The notes under the pieces: model-generated
Database searches by the model: none
Told to the model about the DNA's origin: nothing
Seen by the model: the letters and a program-made list of their open reading frames with translations, nothing else
Translations under genes and position numbers: made by a program
Source of the DNA: Candidatus Contendobacter odensis Run_B_J11
GTDB lineage: Bacteria; Pseudomonadota; Gammaproteobacteria; Competibacterales; Competibacteraceae
DNA length: 47,746 nt
Assembly: GCF_000531125.1 (NCBI RefSeq)
Contig: NZ_CBTK010000270.1
Span: forward strand, 1 to 47,746
Direction: 5' to 3'
In this document: in pieces, positions 35,003-44,881 of the stretch
Numbering within the stretch: the first letter of the stretch is position 1
How the letters are laid out: every line of letters begins with the position of its first letter

Positions 35003-35938
35003 ATGATGGTGTTCGCGGGTAACGCCCATCCGCGACTCGCCCGCGAGATCGTCAGCCACTTGCAACTGCCCCTCGGCCAAGCCGTCGTCGGTCGGTTCAG
35101 CGATGGCGAGGTCATGGTTGAACTGATGGAGAACGTGCGCGGCAGGGATGTGTTCATCGTGCAGCCCACCTGCTATCCCACCAACGACAACATCATGGAA
35201 TTGCTGGTGATCGCCGACGCACTGCGCCGTTCTTCGGCGGTGCGGGTTACGGCGGTGATCCCCTACTTTGGCTATTCACGGCAGGATCGCCGCCCCCGTT
35301 CGGCGCGGGTGCCGATTTCCGCCAAAGTAGTGGCCAACATGATCACCAGCGTTGGCGTAGATCGAGTGTTGACCGTTGATTTGCACGCCGACCAGATTCA
35401 GGGCTTTTTCGATATTCCGGTGGATAACATCTACGCCACCGCGATCATGCTCAATGACATCCGCACCCAGAATTTTGGCGAAATGATGGTGGTGTCGCCC
35501 GATGTCGGCGGTGTAGTCCGCGCCCGTGCCCTGGCCAAGCGGCTGGACGATTCCGATCTGGCGATTATTGATAAACGGCGGCCCGCGCCCAATCAGGCCA
35601 AAGTGATGCACGTCATTGGCGACGTGGAAGGTCAGCATTGCATCGTGGTGGACGACATGGTGGATACCGCCGGCACCCTCTGTCTGGCGGCCAAGGCGTT
35701 GAAGGAACAGGGCGCCGCTTCAGTGCGTGCTTACTGCACCCACGCGGTGTTGTCCGGTCCGGCGGTCAAAAATATCCAGGGCTCGGCGCTGGACGAACTG
35801 GTGGTTACCGACTCGATCCCGCTGCAACCCGAAGCCGCCGCCTGTCCGACGATTCGTCAAATCGGCGTGGCTGGGCTGCTGGCCGAGACCATGCGCCGCA
35901 TTCATATCGAAGAATCCGTCAGCACGCTGTTTATTTGA
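35003..35938 (+). CDS. prs: Ribose-phosphate pyrophosphokinase
   Basis: 311 residues. Prs makes PRPP from ribose 5-phosphate and ATP for nucleotide, histidine and tryptophan synthesis. The frame is open to a TTG at 34958, but ATG 35003 gives the family N-terminus [13 protein letters not shown] and has AAGG just upstream. Hallmarks are [37 protein letters not shown] (flexible ATP loop) and the PRPP loop [11 protein letters not shown]. It follows tRNA-Gln by 64 bases and precedes rplY by 98 bases. Confidence 0.97.
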   Translation: MMVFAGNAHPRLAREIVSHLQLPLGQAVVGRFSDGEVMVELMENVRGRDVFIVQPTCYPTNDNIMELLVIADALRRSSAVRVTAVIPYFGYSRQDRRPRSARVPISAKVVANMITSVGVDRVLTVDLHADQIQGFFDIPVDNIYATAIMLNDIRTQNFGEMMVVSPDVGGVVRARALAKRLDDSDLAIIDKRRPAPNQAKVMHVIGDVEGQHCIVVDDMVDTAGTLCLAAKALKEQGAASVRAYCTHAVLSGPAVKNIQGSALDELVVTDSIPLQPEAAACPTIRQIGVAGLLAETMRRIHIEESVSTLFI

Positions 35939-35947
35939 TTGAAGCCC

Positions 35948-35962
35948 GCCCGCTTAGCGGGC
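35948..35962 (+). other. Hairpin between prs and rplY
   Basis: GCCCGC (35948-35953) pairs perfectly with GCGGGC (35957-35962) around a three-base loop, nine bases after the prs stop. There is no T tract directly after it, so complete termination is unlikely; a partial terminator or mRNA-stabilising stem is possible. Confidence 0.45.
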
Positions 35963-36036
35963 AGGCCGCTTCACCGAGCGATTCGCCTGGTCGCGGGCGC
36001 ATCGCATTTTTGTTGTCACCGTTTGGAGTGGAAGTC

Positions 36037-36660
36037 ATGAGCATAACTTTTGAATTAAAAGCTGAGCCGCGTAGCGATTTGGGCAAGGGTGCGAGCCGCC
36101 GCCTGCGCCGCGCCGGTCAGGTACCGGCCATTCTGTACGGGGGCGGCCAGGAGCCGCAGCCGCTGGTGCTGAATCATCTGGATGTCCTTAACCAGTTGAA
36201 GAATGACGCCGTTTATTCTCATGTGCTGACCCTGAAAGTAGGCGACCGGGTCGAAAGCGCGGTGTTGCGCGATTTGCAGCGCCATCCCTTTAAGCCAACG
36301 ATTTTGCATCTCGACTTCCTGCGGGTCAGCGCCGACCGCAAGCTGCGGGTGCATGTGCCGCTGCATTTTGTTAATGCGGAGACTGCGCCCGGCGTCAAGC
36401 AGCAGGGCGGGGTGGTCAGCCATGCGCTGATCGATATCGAAATTACCTGCCTGCCCAAGGATTTGCCGGAATTTATCGCAGTCGATCTGAATGGTCTGAG
36501 CCTGGGCGAAGCGATTCATCTGTCCGGGGTCAAGCTGCCGGATGGGGTGGAACTGGCAACCCACGTTGCTCCCGATTCCGAAAGCGATGTCATTGTGGTC
36601 AGCATCCATCACGCTCACGGCGGCGAAGAAGGGCCGAGCGTGGTCGCGCCGACGACCTGA
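36037..36660 (+). CDS. rplY: 50S ribosomal protein L25 (general stress protein Ctc type)
   Basis: 207 residues, the long Ctc form with a C-terminal domain, not the 94-residue Escherichia coli form. The N-terminal 5S rRNA-binding domain has LGKGASRRLRRAGQVPAILY; the C-terminal TL5-type domain includes VHVPLHFVNAETAPGVKQQG. The frame is open far upstream inside prs, but ATG 36037 has GGAG eight bases upstream and gives the standard N-terminus. It lies between prs and pth, as expected. Confidence 0.96.
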   Translation: MSITFELKAEPRSDLGKGASRRLRRAGQVPAILYGGGQEPQPLVLNHLDVLNQLKNDAVYSHVLTLKVGDRVESAVLRDLQRHPFKPTILHLDFLRVSADRKLRVHVPLHFVNAETAPGVKQQGGVVSHALIDIEITCLPKDLPEFIAVDLNGLSLGEAIHLSGVKLPDGVELATHVAPDSESDVIVVSIHHAHGGEEGPSVVAPTT

Positions 36661-36692
36661 GTCCGACCGGTTCACTGGGCGAAATCGTGGTG

Positions 36693-37325
36693 ATGTCGGC
36701 TCCAGTATCCTCCCTGCGGCTGATCGTAGGGCTGGGCAATCCCGGCCCTCAATACGCCCAGACCCGCCACAATGCCGGTTTCTGGCTGGCCGATGAACTG
36801 GCGCGTCAGCAGGGGGGTACGTTCCGCCCGGACGGCAAGGTTCATGGCGATCTATGCCGGATCATCGTCGCTGGGCAGGTACTCTGGTTGCTGAAGCCGA
36901 TGACCTTTATGAATCGTAGCGGTCTGGCGGTCGCGACGCTGGCGCGGTTCCATCGAATTCCGCTGCCGGAAATCCTGATCGTCCATGATGATCTGGATTT
37001 ACCGCCCGGCGCGGTGCGGCTGAAACGGGCGGGTGGGCATGGCGGTCACAACGGTTTGCGCGATCTGATGACGCAATTGGGCGGCAATGATTTTTTCCGC
37101 TTGCGGCTCGGCATCGGCCATCCCGGTGACAGCCGTGCGGTGCTGGATTATGTATTGGGCCGGGCGCCACAGTCGGAACAGGGGCTGATCGAGCAGGCCA
37201 TAACCGACGCGCTCCGCGAGTTGCCGCACATCATCGCCGGACAGTGGGATCAAGCCATGCAGACGTTGCACCGCCGGCGCGTCGCAACGGACAACCCGAC
37301 TTCAGATTCTCCCGCAACGTCCTAA
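36693..37325 (+). CDS. pth: Peptidyl-tRNA hydrolase
   Basis: 210 residues from ATG 36693; two in-frame GTG codons at 36687 and 36690 are alternatives. Pth releases peptides from prematurely dropped peptidyl-tRNA. The catalytic histidine is H26 in TRHNAGFWLADELA. LKPMTFMNRSG, VHDDLDLPPGAVRLK and GGHGGHNGLRD are all present. The last 25 or so residues are a variable tail. The downstream neighbour is a convergent patatin-like gene 14 bases away, in place of the usual ychF. Confidence 0.96.
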   Translation: MSAPVSSLRLIVGLGNPGPQYAQTRHNAGFWLADELARQQGGTFRPDGKVHGDLCRIIVAGQVLWLLKPMTFMNRSGLAVATLARFHRIPLPEILIVHDDLDLPPGAVRLKRAGGHGGHNGLRDLMTQLGGNDFFRLRLGIGHPGDSRAVLDYVLGRAPQSEQGLIEQAITDALRELPHIIAGQWDQAMQTLHRRRVATDNPTSDSPATS

Positions 37326-37339
37326 ATTCCGACCCCGGA

Positions 37340-38188
37340 TCAAGGAGCGGTGATCCGTCCGTGCGCCAGCTTCAGCGGCAAAATGTCGAGCGTGGTGCGG
37401 TAACCCAGTTCAAACAGGTGGCTTTTCTGTTCCGGCGTCATGTGGAACTCCAGCGGCGACAAGCCTTCGCACTCAATCAGCACCGTGTTGACCCAGAGCG
37501 CCTCGCTCAAAAACTCGCGTGACAGCGTACTCATAAAGGTGCGGATCAGCATCAACAGGTAGTCGGCCAGCGGGAGTATGTTGCGGTGGGCATGGGGATC
37601 GGGCGCCTGTTTGTCCCGTAGGCGGAAACAGACCACGGGGGTGCGATCCCCGGCCCAATCGCGAATCAAGCTGTCTTCAGACAGGATGCTGCCGTCCACC
37701 AGCACATGATCGTCATAATGGTGAAACGGGAACAGGAGAGGAATGGAAATCGAATAAAGGACCGCCTGCGCTACCCGCAAATCCGGCGTGGTGTCGCGGC
37801 TGAAGACGACGGGCTGACTAGAACGCACATCGGTGGCGACGATGGAAAGATGGGTTTCGAGATCAGCGAAACGTTTGCCCTGCAACTGCTCGTTCATCCA
37901 CTGCTCAAACTTGACGCCACTGGAAAGCCCGCCGCGCAACAGCAGATTGACCAGCGAATGACCGAGAAAGACGCTGAAATCAACATCCAGAAACAGGGTT
38001 CTCATCGTCTCGCAATCGGTTCCTGCTGCGGCCAGGGCGGCAATGATGCTGCCGCCTGATACCCCCACGATGTGCTGGTAGCTATAACCCAATTCCCCGA
38101 TAGCCTGGAGTACCCCGACATGAGCGGGTAATCGGGTACCGCCGCCGGCCAGTACCGGGACGATACATTGACGAACCGCTGGATCCAT
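37340..38188 (-). CDS. Patatin-like phospholipase
   Basis: 282 residues. Patatin enzymes are Ser-Asp acyl hydrolases. The oxyanion region LAGGGTRLPAHVGVL replaces the more usual GGGxRGxxHxGVL form. The nucleophile elbow is GVSGG with S44, and the probable partner aspartate is D165 in VDGSI, where DGG or DGA is commoner. No signal peptide is seen, so it resembles cytoplasmic RssA/YchK-type members. It is on the minus strand inside an otherwise plus-strand conserved block, between pth and ychF, which suggests later insertion. The substrate is unknown. Confidence 0.88.
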   Translation of the reverse strand: MDPAVRQCIVPVLAGGGTRLPAHVGVLQAIGELGYSYQHIVGVSGGSIIAALAAAGTDCETMRTLFLDVDFSVFLGHSLVNLLLRGGLSSGVKFEQWMNEQLQGKRFADLETHLSIVATDVRSSQPVVFSRDTTPDLRVAQAVLYSISIPLLFPFHHYDDHVLVDGSILSEDSLIRDWAGDRTPVVCFRLRDKQAPDPHAHRNILPLADYLLMLIRTFMSTLSREFLSEALWVNTVLIECEGLSPLEFHMTPEQKSHLFELGYRTTLDILPLKLAHGRITAP

Positions 38189-38365
38189 GCTGGTCTACTC
38201 TATCGTTTTGGTTAGTGTGCATAGTAGTGGCTCCCCTGATCGCTTGCATTCTCCATCATCGCCACTTGCGCCGTCGCTTGCGCCCGTCATCCCCAGCGGA
38301 TGCATGGCGTTCTCGAAGCGTTGGTGTGTCTGAACCAGTTACATCCTCACTACATAAAGGTTTCC

Positions 38366-39457
38366 ATGACTCTCAGATGCGGCATCGTCGGCCTGCCGAA
38401 CGTCGGCAAATCCACCCTGTTCAACGCCCTCACCAAAGCGGGCATTCAGGCCGAGAATTACCCCTTTTGCACCATCGACCCCAATGTTGGAGTGGTGCTG
38501 GTGCCCGATCCCCGGCTGGCGGCGCTGGCGGCTATCGTCAAGCCCAAGCAGATCATGCCGGCCACGGTCGAGTTTGTGGATATCGCCGGGCTGGTGGCGG
38601 GCGCTTCCAAAGGCGAGGGCTTGGGCAATCAGTTTCTGGCCCACATCCGCGAAACCGATGCCATCGCCCATGTGGTGCGCTGCTTCGTGAATGATGATGT
38701 CATTCACGTTTGCAACCGCGTCGATCCGCGTTCCGACATCGAAACCATCAGCACCGAGCTGGCGCTGGCTGATCTGGCGACGGTGGAGAAGGCGTTGCAG
38801 CGCGCCGAAAAGGCCGCCAAGACCGGGGGCAGGGAGGCGCTGGAGCGCAAGGCGGCCCTGGAGCGGGTGCAGGCGCATCTGGACACCGGTGCCCCGTTGC
38901 GGACGCTGTTGTTGACGGACGTAGAGCGCGAGGCGCTGCGGGATCTGTTTCTGTTAACCGGCAAGCCGGTGCTGTACATCGCCAATGTCGCCGAGGACGG
39001 TTTTAGCGCTAACCCGCTGCTGGATCAGGTGCAGGAAATTGCCGGTCAGGAAAACGCCGAGGTCGCGCCAGTCTGCGCCGCCATTGAAGCCGAATTGGCG
39101 GAACTGGAGGACGCCGACCGTGCTGAATTTCTGGCCGATTACGGCTTGTCCGAGCCGGGGCTGGATCGGGTGATCCACGCTGCTTATAAGCTGCTGGGAT
39201 TGCAGACCTATTTCACTGCCGGCCCCAAGGAGGTGCGGGCCTGGACAGTGCGGGCCGGCTCCACCGCGCCCCAGGCGGCGGGAGTGATTCACAGTGATTT
39301 CGAGCGGGGTTTCATCCGCGCCGAGGTGATCGCTTATGCCGATTATATGGCTTACGGCGGCGAGGCCGGTGCCCGTGAGGCGGGCAAATGGCGGCTGGAA
39401 GGTAAGGAGTACCTGGTCCAGGAAGGTGATGTTATTCACTTCCGCTTTAACGTGTAA
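38366..39457 (+). CDS. ychF: Ribosome-binding ATPase YchF
   Basis: 363 residues. YchF is an Obg-family P-loop protein that prefers ATP and binds ribosomes, with links to oxidative stress. The P loop is GLPNVGKST (9-17). The G4 motif reads NVAE in place of NKxD, as expected for ATP preference. [19 protein letters not shown] is the switch region, and a C-terminal TGS domain starts around [23 protein letters not shown] 38366 was chosen over 38300 because it gives the family start [12 protein letters not shown] and has AAGG upstream. The diguanylate cyclase gene follows after 37 bases. Confidence 0.97.
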   Translation: MTLRCGIVGLPNVGKSTLFNALTKAGIQAENYPFCTIDPNVGVVLVPDPRLAALAAIVKPKQIMPATVEFVDIAGLVAGASKGEGLGNQFLAHIRETDAIAHVVRCFVNDDVIHVCNRVDPRSDIETISTELALADLATVEKALQRAEKAAKTGGREALERKAALERVQAHLDTGAPLRTLLLTDVEREALRDLFLLTGKPVLYIANVAEDGFSANPLLDQVQEIAGQENAEVAPVCAAIEAELAELEDADRAEFLADYGLSEPGLDRVIHAAYKLLGLQTYFTAGPKEVRAWTVRAGSTAPQAAGVIHSDFERGFIRAEVIAYADYMAYGGEAGAREAGKWRLEGKEYLVQEGDVIHFRFNV

Positions 39458-39494
39458 GCACCAAGGATCAGCAAGCCAAAGAAAAAAATCTTTT

Positions 39495-41843
39495 ATGATC
39501 AAAGGAATCGCGGCGATGATTAAAAATTTCCTTGCGCTCTTTTTGTCATTAACGGTGCTGTTTCTGGGGGTGGTCGGCTATGTTAACAATGCCGCCGTCC
39601 ACAGCCAGCAACTTATCGTGGAAGCCGCCGAAGCCCGTACCGTCGCATTGCAGGCCCAGGCCATCGGGATCGCACTGAACGATATTGTGTCTGATTTGCG
39701 CATCTTGGCAGGCCAAGCGAAAACTCGTAACTATTTGCGGGATCGGGATACTGCGGTGCTGCGCGATATCGAGGTTGAATTTCTGAATTTCGCGCTCCAT
39801 AAGCAACACTACGACCAAGTGCGAATTCTGGATAGCGATGGCATGGAAATTGTGCGGATCAATGACGCAGATGGTCGCCCTACCGTGGTCCCGCAGCAGC
39901 GGTTGCAGTCCAAGGCCAACCGTTACTACTTCATCGAGACGCTCCGCCTCGGGCCAGGACAACTTTATGTCTCTCCTCTCGATCTCAATGTCGAAAACAA
40001 TGTTATTGAGCAACCCTTCAAGCCGATGATCCGCTTTGGAACGCCGATTTTCGATCAGGATGGGCAAAAACAGGGCATCGTCGTGCTGAATTATCTGGCG
40101 AAGGTCTTGATCGCCGAGCTAAAGCAGATTGGCGAAGGATTGCTGGGCGAATCGTTGCTGCTCAACGATGAAGGCTATTGGCTGATTGGTGCTAATCCCG
40201 ACCAGGAATGGGGCTTCATGTACCCTGACCGCCACGATCTGAGCTTCGCCAATGCCTTCCCGGAGGTATGGCAACGCATCATCGTGACCGATAGCGGTCA
40301 GTTCCATTCAGCGCAAGGGCTGTTCACTTTTACGACGGTGTTTCCCCGCGTACTTAGCCAGTCGCTCGCTGCATCCGACGACGCGACGATTGTCGCTGCT
40401 CGTCAGTACCCCTGGAAAATCGTATCCCGGGTCGCCCCGGAGATTTTGCGGGCGCGAACCCAGCCCACGTTACTCGTGCTATTAACCGTGATCATGGGTG
40501 GTCTCGGTCTGCTGGCGTTGGTGTCGTGGATGATCGCCAACAATCATGATCAGCGGCTACGGGCCATTGCCACCTTGCGCGACAGCGAGGCGCGTTTCCG
40601 CGATCTGTCGGCGATGGCTTCAGACTGGTTCTGGGAACAGGATGCGCAATTCCGGTTCAGCTACTTTTCCAGCACCTTGGCTCCGACCTATATTCCCCCG
40701 GCGGTGTCGCTCGGCAAGACCCGCTGGGAACTGCCTATCGAGCTGACCCCTGAACAATGGGCGGCTCATCGGGCGGTGCTGGAGGCGCATCAGCCGTTTC
40801 GGGAATTCGAGTATTGCATTCGCACTGACGCCGGTGAGGCGCACTGGTACAGCGTCAATGGCCAAGCGATGTTCGACGAAACCGGGGCTTTCATCGGCTA
40901 TCGCGGCACTGGCCGTGACATCACCGAGCGTAAGCAGGCCGAGGAAAAACTCCGCCGCAGCGAGGAACTGCTGCGCCGTACCGGCCGGTTGGCGAAGGTG
41001 GGCGGCTGGGAATTATTCGTCTGCGACAATATGCCGCGCTGGTCGGCGGAAGTTCGCCGGATTCACGAAGTCGCCCCGGAGTATCGGCCCACCTTCGAGG
41101 AGGCGTTGAACTTCTATCCGCTGGAAGCGCGGGAGCGAATCGCGAATGCCATGCGCCAACTGCGCGATCAGGGGCAGACCTACGATCTCGAATTACCCTT
41201 TGTGACCGCTAAAGGCCATGATTTATGGGTCCACGTTCAGGGCGACGCTGAAATCCAGGAAGGTCAGATCGTGCGCCTGTTCGGCACTTTTCAGGACATT
41301 ACCGAAAGCAAGCATCTGGAGCAGCAGATCAAGCACATGGCGCAGCATGATGTGCTGACCGGTCTGCCGAACCGCAATTTGCTCCAGGATCGCTACCGAC
41401 AAACGCTGCATCGGGCCGAGCGCGAACGGCAACGGTTCGCGGTGCTGATGCTGGATTTGGACGGTTTCAAGGTGGTGAACGACGTGCTGGGGCACCATCG
41501 CGGCGATCTGCTGTTGCAACAAGTGGCGGAGCGTCTGCTGCAATGCGTCCGCAAAACCGACACGGTGTGTCGCCAGGGCGGCGATGAGTTCGTGCTGCTG
41601 CTGGGCGAGCTGGGGCGCTGGGAAGATGCGGCGCGGGTGGCGGAAACGGTGCTGAAGACGATCAACCAACCTTTTGCGCTGGAACAGGATGAGGTGGCGC
41701 AGGTGGGCGTTTCCATTGGTATTGGCTGCTATCCCGACGATGGCACCACGCTGGATGCGTTGCTCAAGAATGCCGATATCGCCATGTACCGGGCCAAGGC
41801 CAAGGGTCGCAATCGCTATGAATATTTTGCGGTGCCCGGTTGA
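39495..41843 (+). CDS. Membrane sensor diguanylate cyclase (Cache-PAS-PAS-GGDEF)
   Basis: 782 residues. Two membrane helices (about 10-30 and 325-348) flank a periplasmic region of nearly 300 residues that looks like a Cache sensor (VRILDSDGMEIVRIN). Two PAS segments follow, each ending in a PAC-like DIT motif (GTGRDITERKQAEE and GTFQDITESKHLEQ). The GGDEF active site is at 695-699, with an RxxD inhibitory site (RKTD) at 686-689. No EAL domain is present, so it should only make cyclic di-GMP. The frame is open upstream into ychF; ATG 39495 was selected because it gives the membrane start; ATG 39516 is an alternative. It may be co-transcribed with ychF. Confidence 0.9.
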   Translation: MIKGIAAMIKNFLALFLSLTVLFLGVVGYVNNAAVHSQQLIVEAAEARTVALQAQAIGIALNDIVSDLRILAGQAKTRNYLRDRDTAVLRDIEVEFLNFALHKQHYDQVRILDSDGMEIVRINDADGRPTVVPQQRLQSKANRYYFIETLRLGPGQLYVSPLDLNVENNVIEQPFKPMIRFGTPIFDQDGQKQGIVVLNYLAKVLIAELKQIGEGLLGESLLLNDEGYWLIGANPDQEWGFMYPDRHDLSFANAFPEVWQRIIVTDSGQFHSAQGLFTFTTVFPRVLSQSLAASDDATIVAARQYPWKIVSRVAPEILRARTQPTLLVLLTVIMGGLGLLALVSWMIANNHDQRLRAIATLRDSEARFRDLSAMASDWFWEQDAQFRFSYFSSTLAPTYIPPAVSLGKTRWELPIELTPEQWAAHRAVLEAHQPFREFEYCIRTDAGEAHWYSVNGQAMFDETGAFIGYRGTGRDITERKQAEEKLRRSEELLRRTGRLAKVGGWELFVCDNMPRWSAEVRRIHEVAPEYRPTFEEALNFYPLEARERIANAMRQLRDQGQTYDLELPFVTAKGHDLWVHVQGDAEIQEGQIVRLFGTFQDITESKHLEQQIKHMAQHDVLTGLPNRNLLQDRYRQTLHRAERERQRFAVLMLDLDGFKVVNDVLGHHRGDLLLQQVAERLLQCVRKTDTVCRQGGDEFVLLLGELGRWEDAARVAETVLKTINQPFALEQDEVAQVGVSIGIGCYPDDGTTLDALLKNADIAMYRAKAKGRNRYEYFAVPG

Positions 41844-41858
41844 TCGCTCCTTATCACG

Positions 41859-44720
41859 TCAAGAACTCAAATCCGGCTCGCCACAATGACGCAAAATCGC
41901 CGCCCGCGCCGCATCGCGGAGCCGAACCGCCGCCGACCAGTCGTCACCGTCCGGGGTTATTGGCGACTCGATAATCACCTCCAACTGGCCTCGGCGCGGG
42001 AACCACGAACCCGCCCGCAGTATCGAGCGGGTGCCACAGATTGTGACCGGCACTACCGGCACTCCTGCCTGCGCCGCCGCCAGGAACGCTCCCATCCGAA
42101 ATTCCAGCAGGCCCGGCATCCGGGTGAAGGTGCCTTCCGGGAAGAAGCCCAGCGACTGGCCGGCGTGTGCCGCATCGATCAATCTGCCCGCCTCGTCTAC
42201 GCTGCGCTGCACGTCGAAGCGCTCGACGAACAGCGTCCCCAGGCGCAGCAGGGGTCGGGCTATCCAATGATTGTCCAGTAATTCCCGTTTGGCAACGTAG
42301 TGGAAATGGCGCGGAATGGCGGCCATCAGCACATAGGCGTCCAGAAAGCTGGAATGGTTGGCGACCAATACACAGGAACCGACCGGCAGATGTTGCTGGC
42401 CGCGCACCGTCAGCGGGGTAGCGGTCAGTTGTGCCAGCAACCAAGGCCCGGTTCGAGCCAGCGCCCAGCGCCATTCCAGTTTCGGCAAGGTCATGATTCC
42501 CAGCCATACCACCGGCGCCAGCACCCCGAATACGCTCCACCCATAAGCGGCATACAGCCATTCCGTCACCGTGCGCCCCAGCCGCCGCGCCTGTGCCCAG
42601 CCGCTGGCCAGGGCGATCCGGGTCAGTTGCAGCCACAGCGCTCGCCCGCCCTGGCCAATGGCGTTGCGTTGATACAACTCTCGCACCGCCCCACGGCGAA
42701 TCTTGCCGCTGGAGGTTTTTAGTACCGTGCGCGGCGGCGCCAGCACCACTTCATCCGGTGGCGTTCCCAGCAAATCCACCCCGACGCTCTGAATCTGCTG
42801 GCGCAGGCTGACCAGCGACTCCGGTTGCGTGGTTCGGGTTTCAGCAACGACCACCAGCCGCTCACTGCCGGTCGCGGGATCAGGGCTGGCGAACACGGCG
42901 ACGCAACCTTTGCGGATGCCTGGAATTTCCCCAACCGCCTGTTCCAGTTCGTAGGGATAGAGATTGCGCCCGCCGCGAATGATCAAATCCTTGACCCGCC
43001 CGGTGAGATAAATATCGCCACCGGCCAGATAGCCGCGATCCCCGGAATCCAGCCAGTCATCGCCATGGGGGAACAGCCGACGGGTCGCTTCCGGGTTGCG
43101 GTAGTAGCCGGTGGTGGCCGACGGCCCCTTGAACTCCACCCGCCCTTCCTGGCGATCCGGCAGTTCGCGACCCTGCTCGTCTACAACACGAATCTGGTGA
43201 TCGGGAAGCGGCTGGCCGCAGGCGGGGAACAACAGGGCGGCGCTATCACCGGGAGTGGTCGGTTCGGCCTGACCGGTGGCAATGAACCGCTCGCGCTGCA
43301 CTCGATCAATGACCGGTCCCCGTCCGGGTGGTGGCAAGGCCAGCCCAACCGAGCATTCGGCCAGTCCGTAGACCGGCGCCATGGCCTCAGCGTGGAAGCC
43401 ATAACGGCTGAACCGGGCGCTGAATCGTTCCAGGGTTGCTGGACTGACCGGCTCGGCGCCATTGAAACTCATCCGCCAGCAACGGAGGTCCAGCCCCTCG
43501 ATTTCATGATCCTGGATGACCCGGGCGCACAGTTCGTAGGCAAAGTTGGGTGCCGCTGACAAGGTGCCGCGATGGCGATGAATCGCCCACAGCCAGCGAG
43601 CGGGCCGCGCCAGGAAGCTTAATGGCGACATCACCACCAGCGGGAAAGCGTGGTACAGGCTGCCCAGGCAGGCGCCGATCAGGCCCATGTCGTGATACAA
43701 CGGCAACCAACTGACGAACACATCCTGAGAATTGGCCGCGACCCGTGGCCCCATCGCCCGCAAGTTGGCCAGCAGGTTGGCATGGCTGAGCATCACCCCT
43801 TTAGGATCGCCGGTGCTGCCGGAGGTGTATTGCAGGAACGCGAGATCGCGGGGGTGAACGGGAACCTTGCTCCAGGTGGCGGGCGTTTGCTGCAATTCCG
43901 TCACCGTAACCACATGACGCAGGTCTTCAACCTGGGCTTGCAGGAGCCGGGCGACCAGCTTGGCTTCGGGTACGGTGATCAGCGCCACGGTTTGGGCGTT
44001 GCTCAACAGTCGGGCGTGGCGGCGCAGATGCTCTTCGAGTTGAGAGGGCCGTACCGGCGGATAGATCGGCACCGGAACACCGCCGGCCAGCAAAATGCCA
44101 AAAAAGCTGAGAAAGTAATCGCTGCCGGTCGGTAGCATGATCGCCACCATCTGGCCGGGTTGCAGCCCGCGTTGTTGCAGCCCGGCCGCCACCGCCTGGG
44201 CACCCTGGCGCAGCCCGGCATAGCTGAACGTGGTATCAATGCGGTCGTCATTGCCGTAGATCTGGATCGCCAGCCGGTCGGGGTGGGCTGCAACATGCCA
44301 GTCGAGCGCTTCGAGCAGGGTTTCGGCGCGATCCGGGGTTCCCGTCGCCAGCGGTTCCAGTGCCGGCGCCTGCCAGTCGGCCGCCAGCACCGCCGGTTCC
44401 GGTTCACCGCTGGCTTGCAGGATCAGATCGACCAGATCACGCGGCGTTTCGGCCAGTAGAATCTGTTCACCCAGTTGCACCTGAAACTGCGCCTCAATCC
44501 GGCGCAGCAGTTCGGTGCGGGCCAGACTGTCCAGCGCCAAATCCCGATCCACATGGCTGTCCAGGGTCAGGGTTATCGCACCCCGCTCCGACGGGTGGAG
44601 TTCCCGCAGCAGTGCCCGCAGCAGTTCCAGGACATGGGCGGCGGTTTCCTCGGCGAGGCTGGGGCTGGGCGCAGACTCTGATTGAGCGCGAGCGGGTAAT
44701 CCATCGTGATCAAGAGACAT
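41859..44720 (-). CDS. Trifunctional fusion: acyl carrier protein, acyl-AMP ligase, PlsC acyltransferase
   Basis: 953 residues from ATG 44720 (GGAAA upstream); an ATG at 44780 adds 20 unconserved residues. Residues about 25-105 form an acyl carrier domain with the phosphopantetheine serine S65 in LALDSLAR. An AMP-forming ligase follows, with P loop YTSGSTGDPKGV (298-309), WLPLYHDMGLIG, and the C-terminal GRVKDLIIRGGRNLYP. It resembles fatty-acyl-AMP ligases. Then come membrane segments and a PlsC domain (about 770-950) with HSSFLD (the HX4D motif) and FFPEGTFTR. The protein could activate a fatty acid, load it on its own ACP and transfer it to a lyso-lipid. Escherichia coli Aas has the opposite order (PlsC first) and no ACP. 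Divergent from the FimV-like gene. Confidence 0.88.
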   Translation of the reverse strand: MSLDHDGLPARAQSESAPSPSLAEETAAHVLELLRALLRELHPSERGAITLTLDSHVDRDLALDSLARTELLRRIEAQFQVQLGEQILLAETPRDLVDLILQASGEPEPAVLAADWQAPALEPLATGTPDRAETLLEALDWHVAAHPDRLAIQIYGNDDRIDTTFSYAGLRQGAQAVAAGLQQRGLQPGQMVAIMLPTGSDYFLSFFGILLAGGVPVPIYPPVRPSQLEEHLRRHARLLSNAQTVALITVPEAKLVARLLQAQVEDLRHVVTVTELQQTPATWSKVPVHPRDLAFLQYTSGSTGDPKGVMLSHANLLANLRAMGPRVAANSQDVFVSWLPLYHDMGLIGACLGSLYHAFPLVVMSPLSFLARPARWLWAIHRHRGTLSAAPNFAYELCARVIQDHEIEGLDLRCWRMSFNGAEPVSPATLERFSARFSRYGFHAEAMAPVYGLAECSVGLALPPPGRGPVIDRVQRERFIATGQAEPTTPGDSAALLFPACGQPLPDHQIRVVDEQGRELPDRQEGRVEFKGPSATTGYYRNPEATRRLFPHGDDWLDSGDRGYLAGGDIYLTGRVKDLIIRGGRNLYPYELEQAVGEIPGIRKGCVAVFASPDPATGSERLVVVAETRTTQPESLVSLRQQIQSVGVDLLGTPPDEVVLAPPRTVLKTSSGKIRRGAVRELYQRNAIGQGGRALWLQLTRIALASGWAQARRLGRTVTEWLYAAYGWSVFGVLAPVVWLGIMTLPKLEWRWALARTGPWLLAQLTATPLTVRGQQHLPVGSCVLVANHSSFLDAYVLMAAIPRHFHYVAKRELLDNHWIARPLLRLGTLFVERFDVQRSVDEAGRLIDAAHAGQSLGFFPEGTFTRMPGLLEFRMGAFLAAAQAGVPVVPVTICGTRSILRAGSWFPRRGQLEVIIESPITPDGDDWSAAVRLRDAARAAILRHCGEPDLSS

Positions 44721-44881
44721 GGCAGATTTCCAGGTTTTGTCGCGAATTTTGGCGGGTGGCTGGACTCGGGTTACCCGCATCTCAAGCTACCCTTTTAGAA
44801 TACGACTATTGAAGCGTGCGGGTATCGGCGCAAATCCTACCCGGTTTCGCCACCGTGCTACCCGAATTTGAGGAACCCTCC

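Noticed and set aside
37336-37357. Inverted repeat CGGATCA/TGATCCG between pth and the patatin gene as a bidirectional terminator
   Set aside because: It has no T tract on either side and covers the patatin stop codon; too weak to call.
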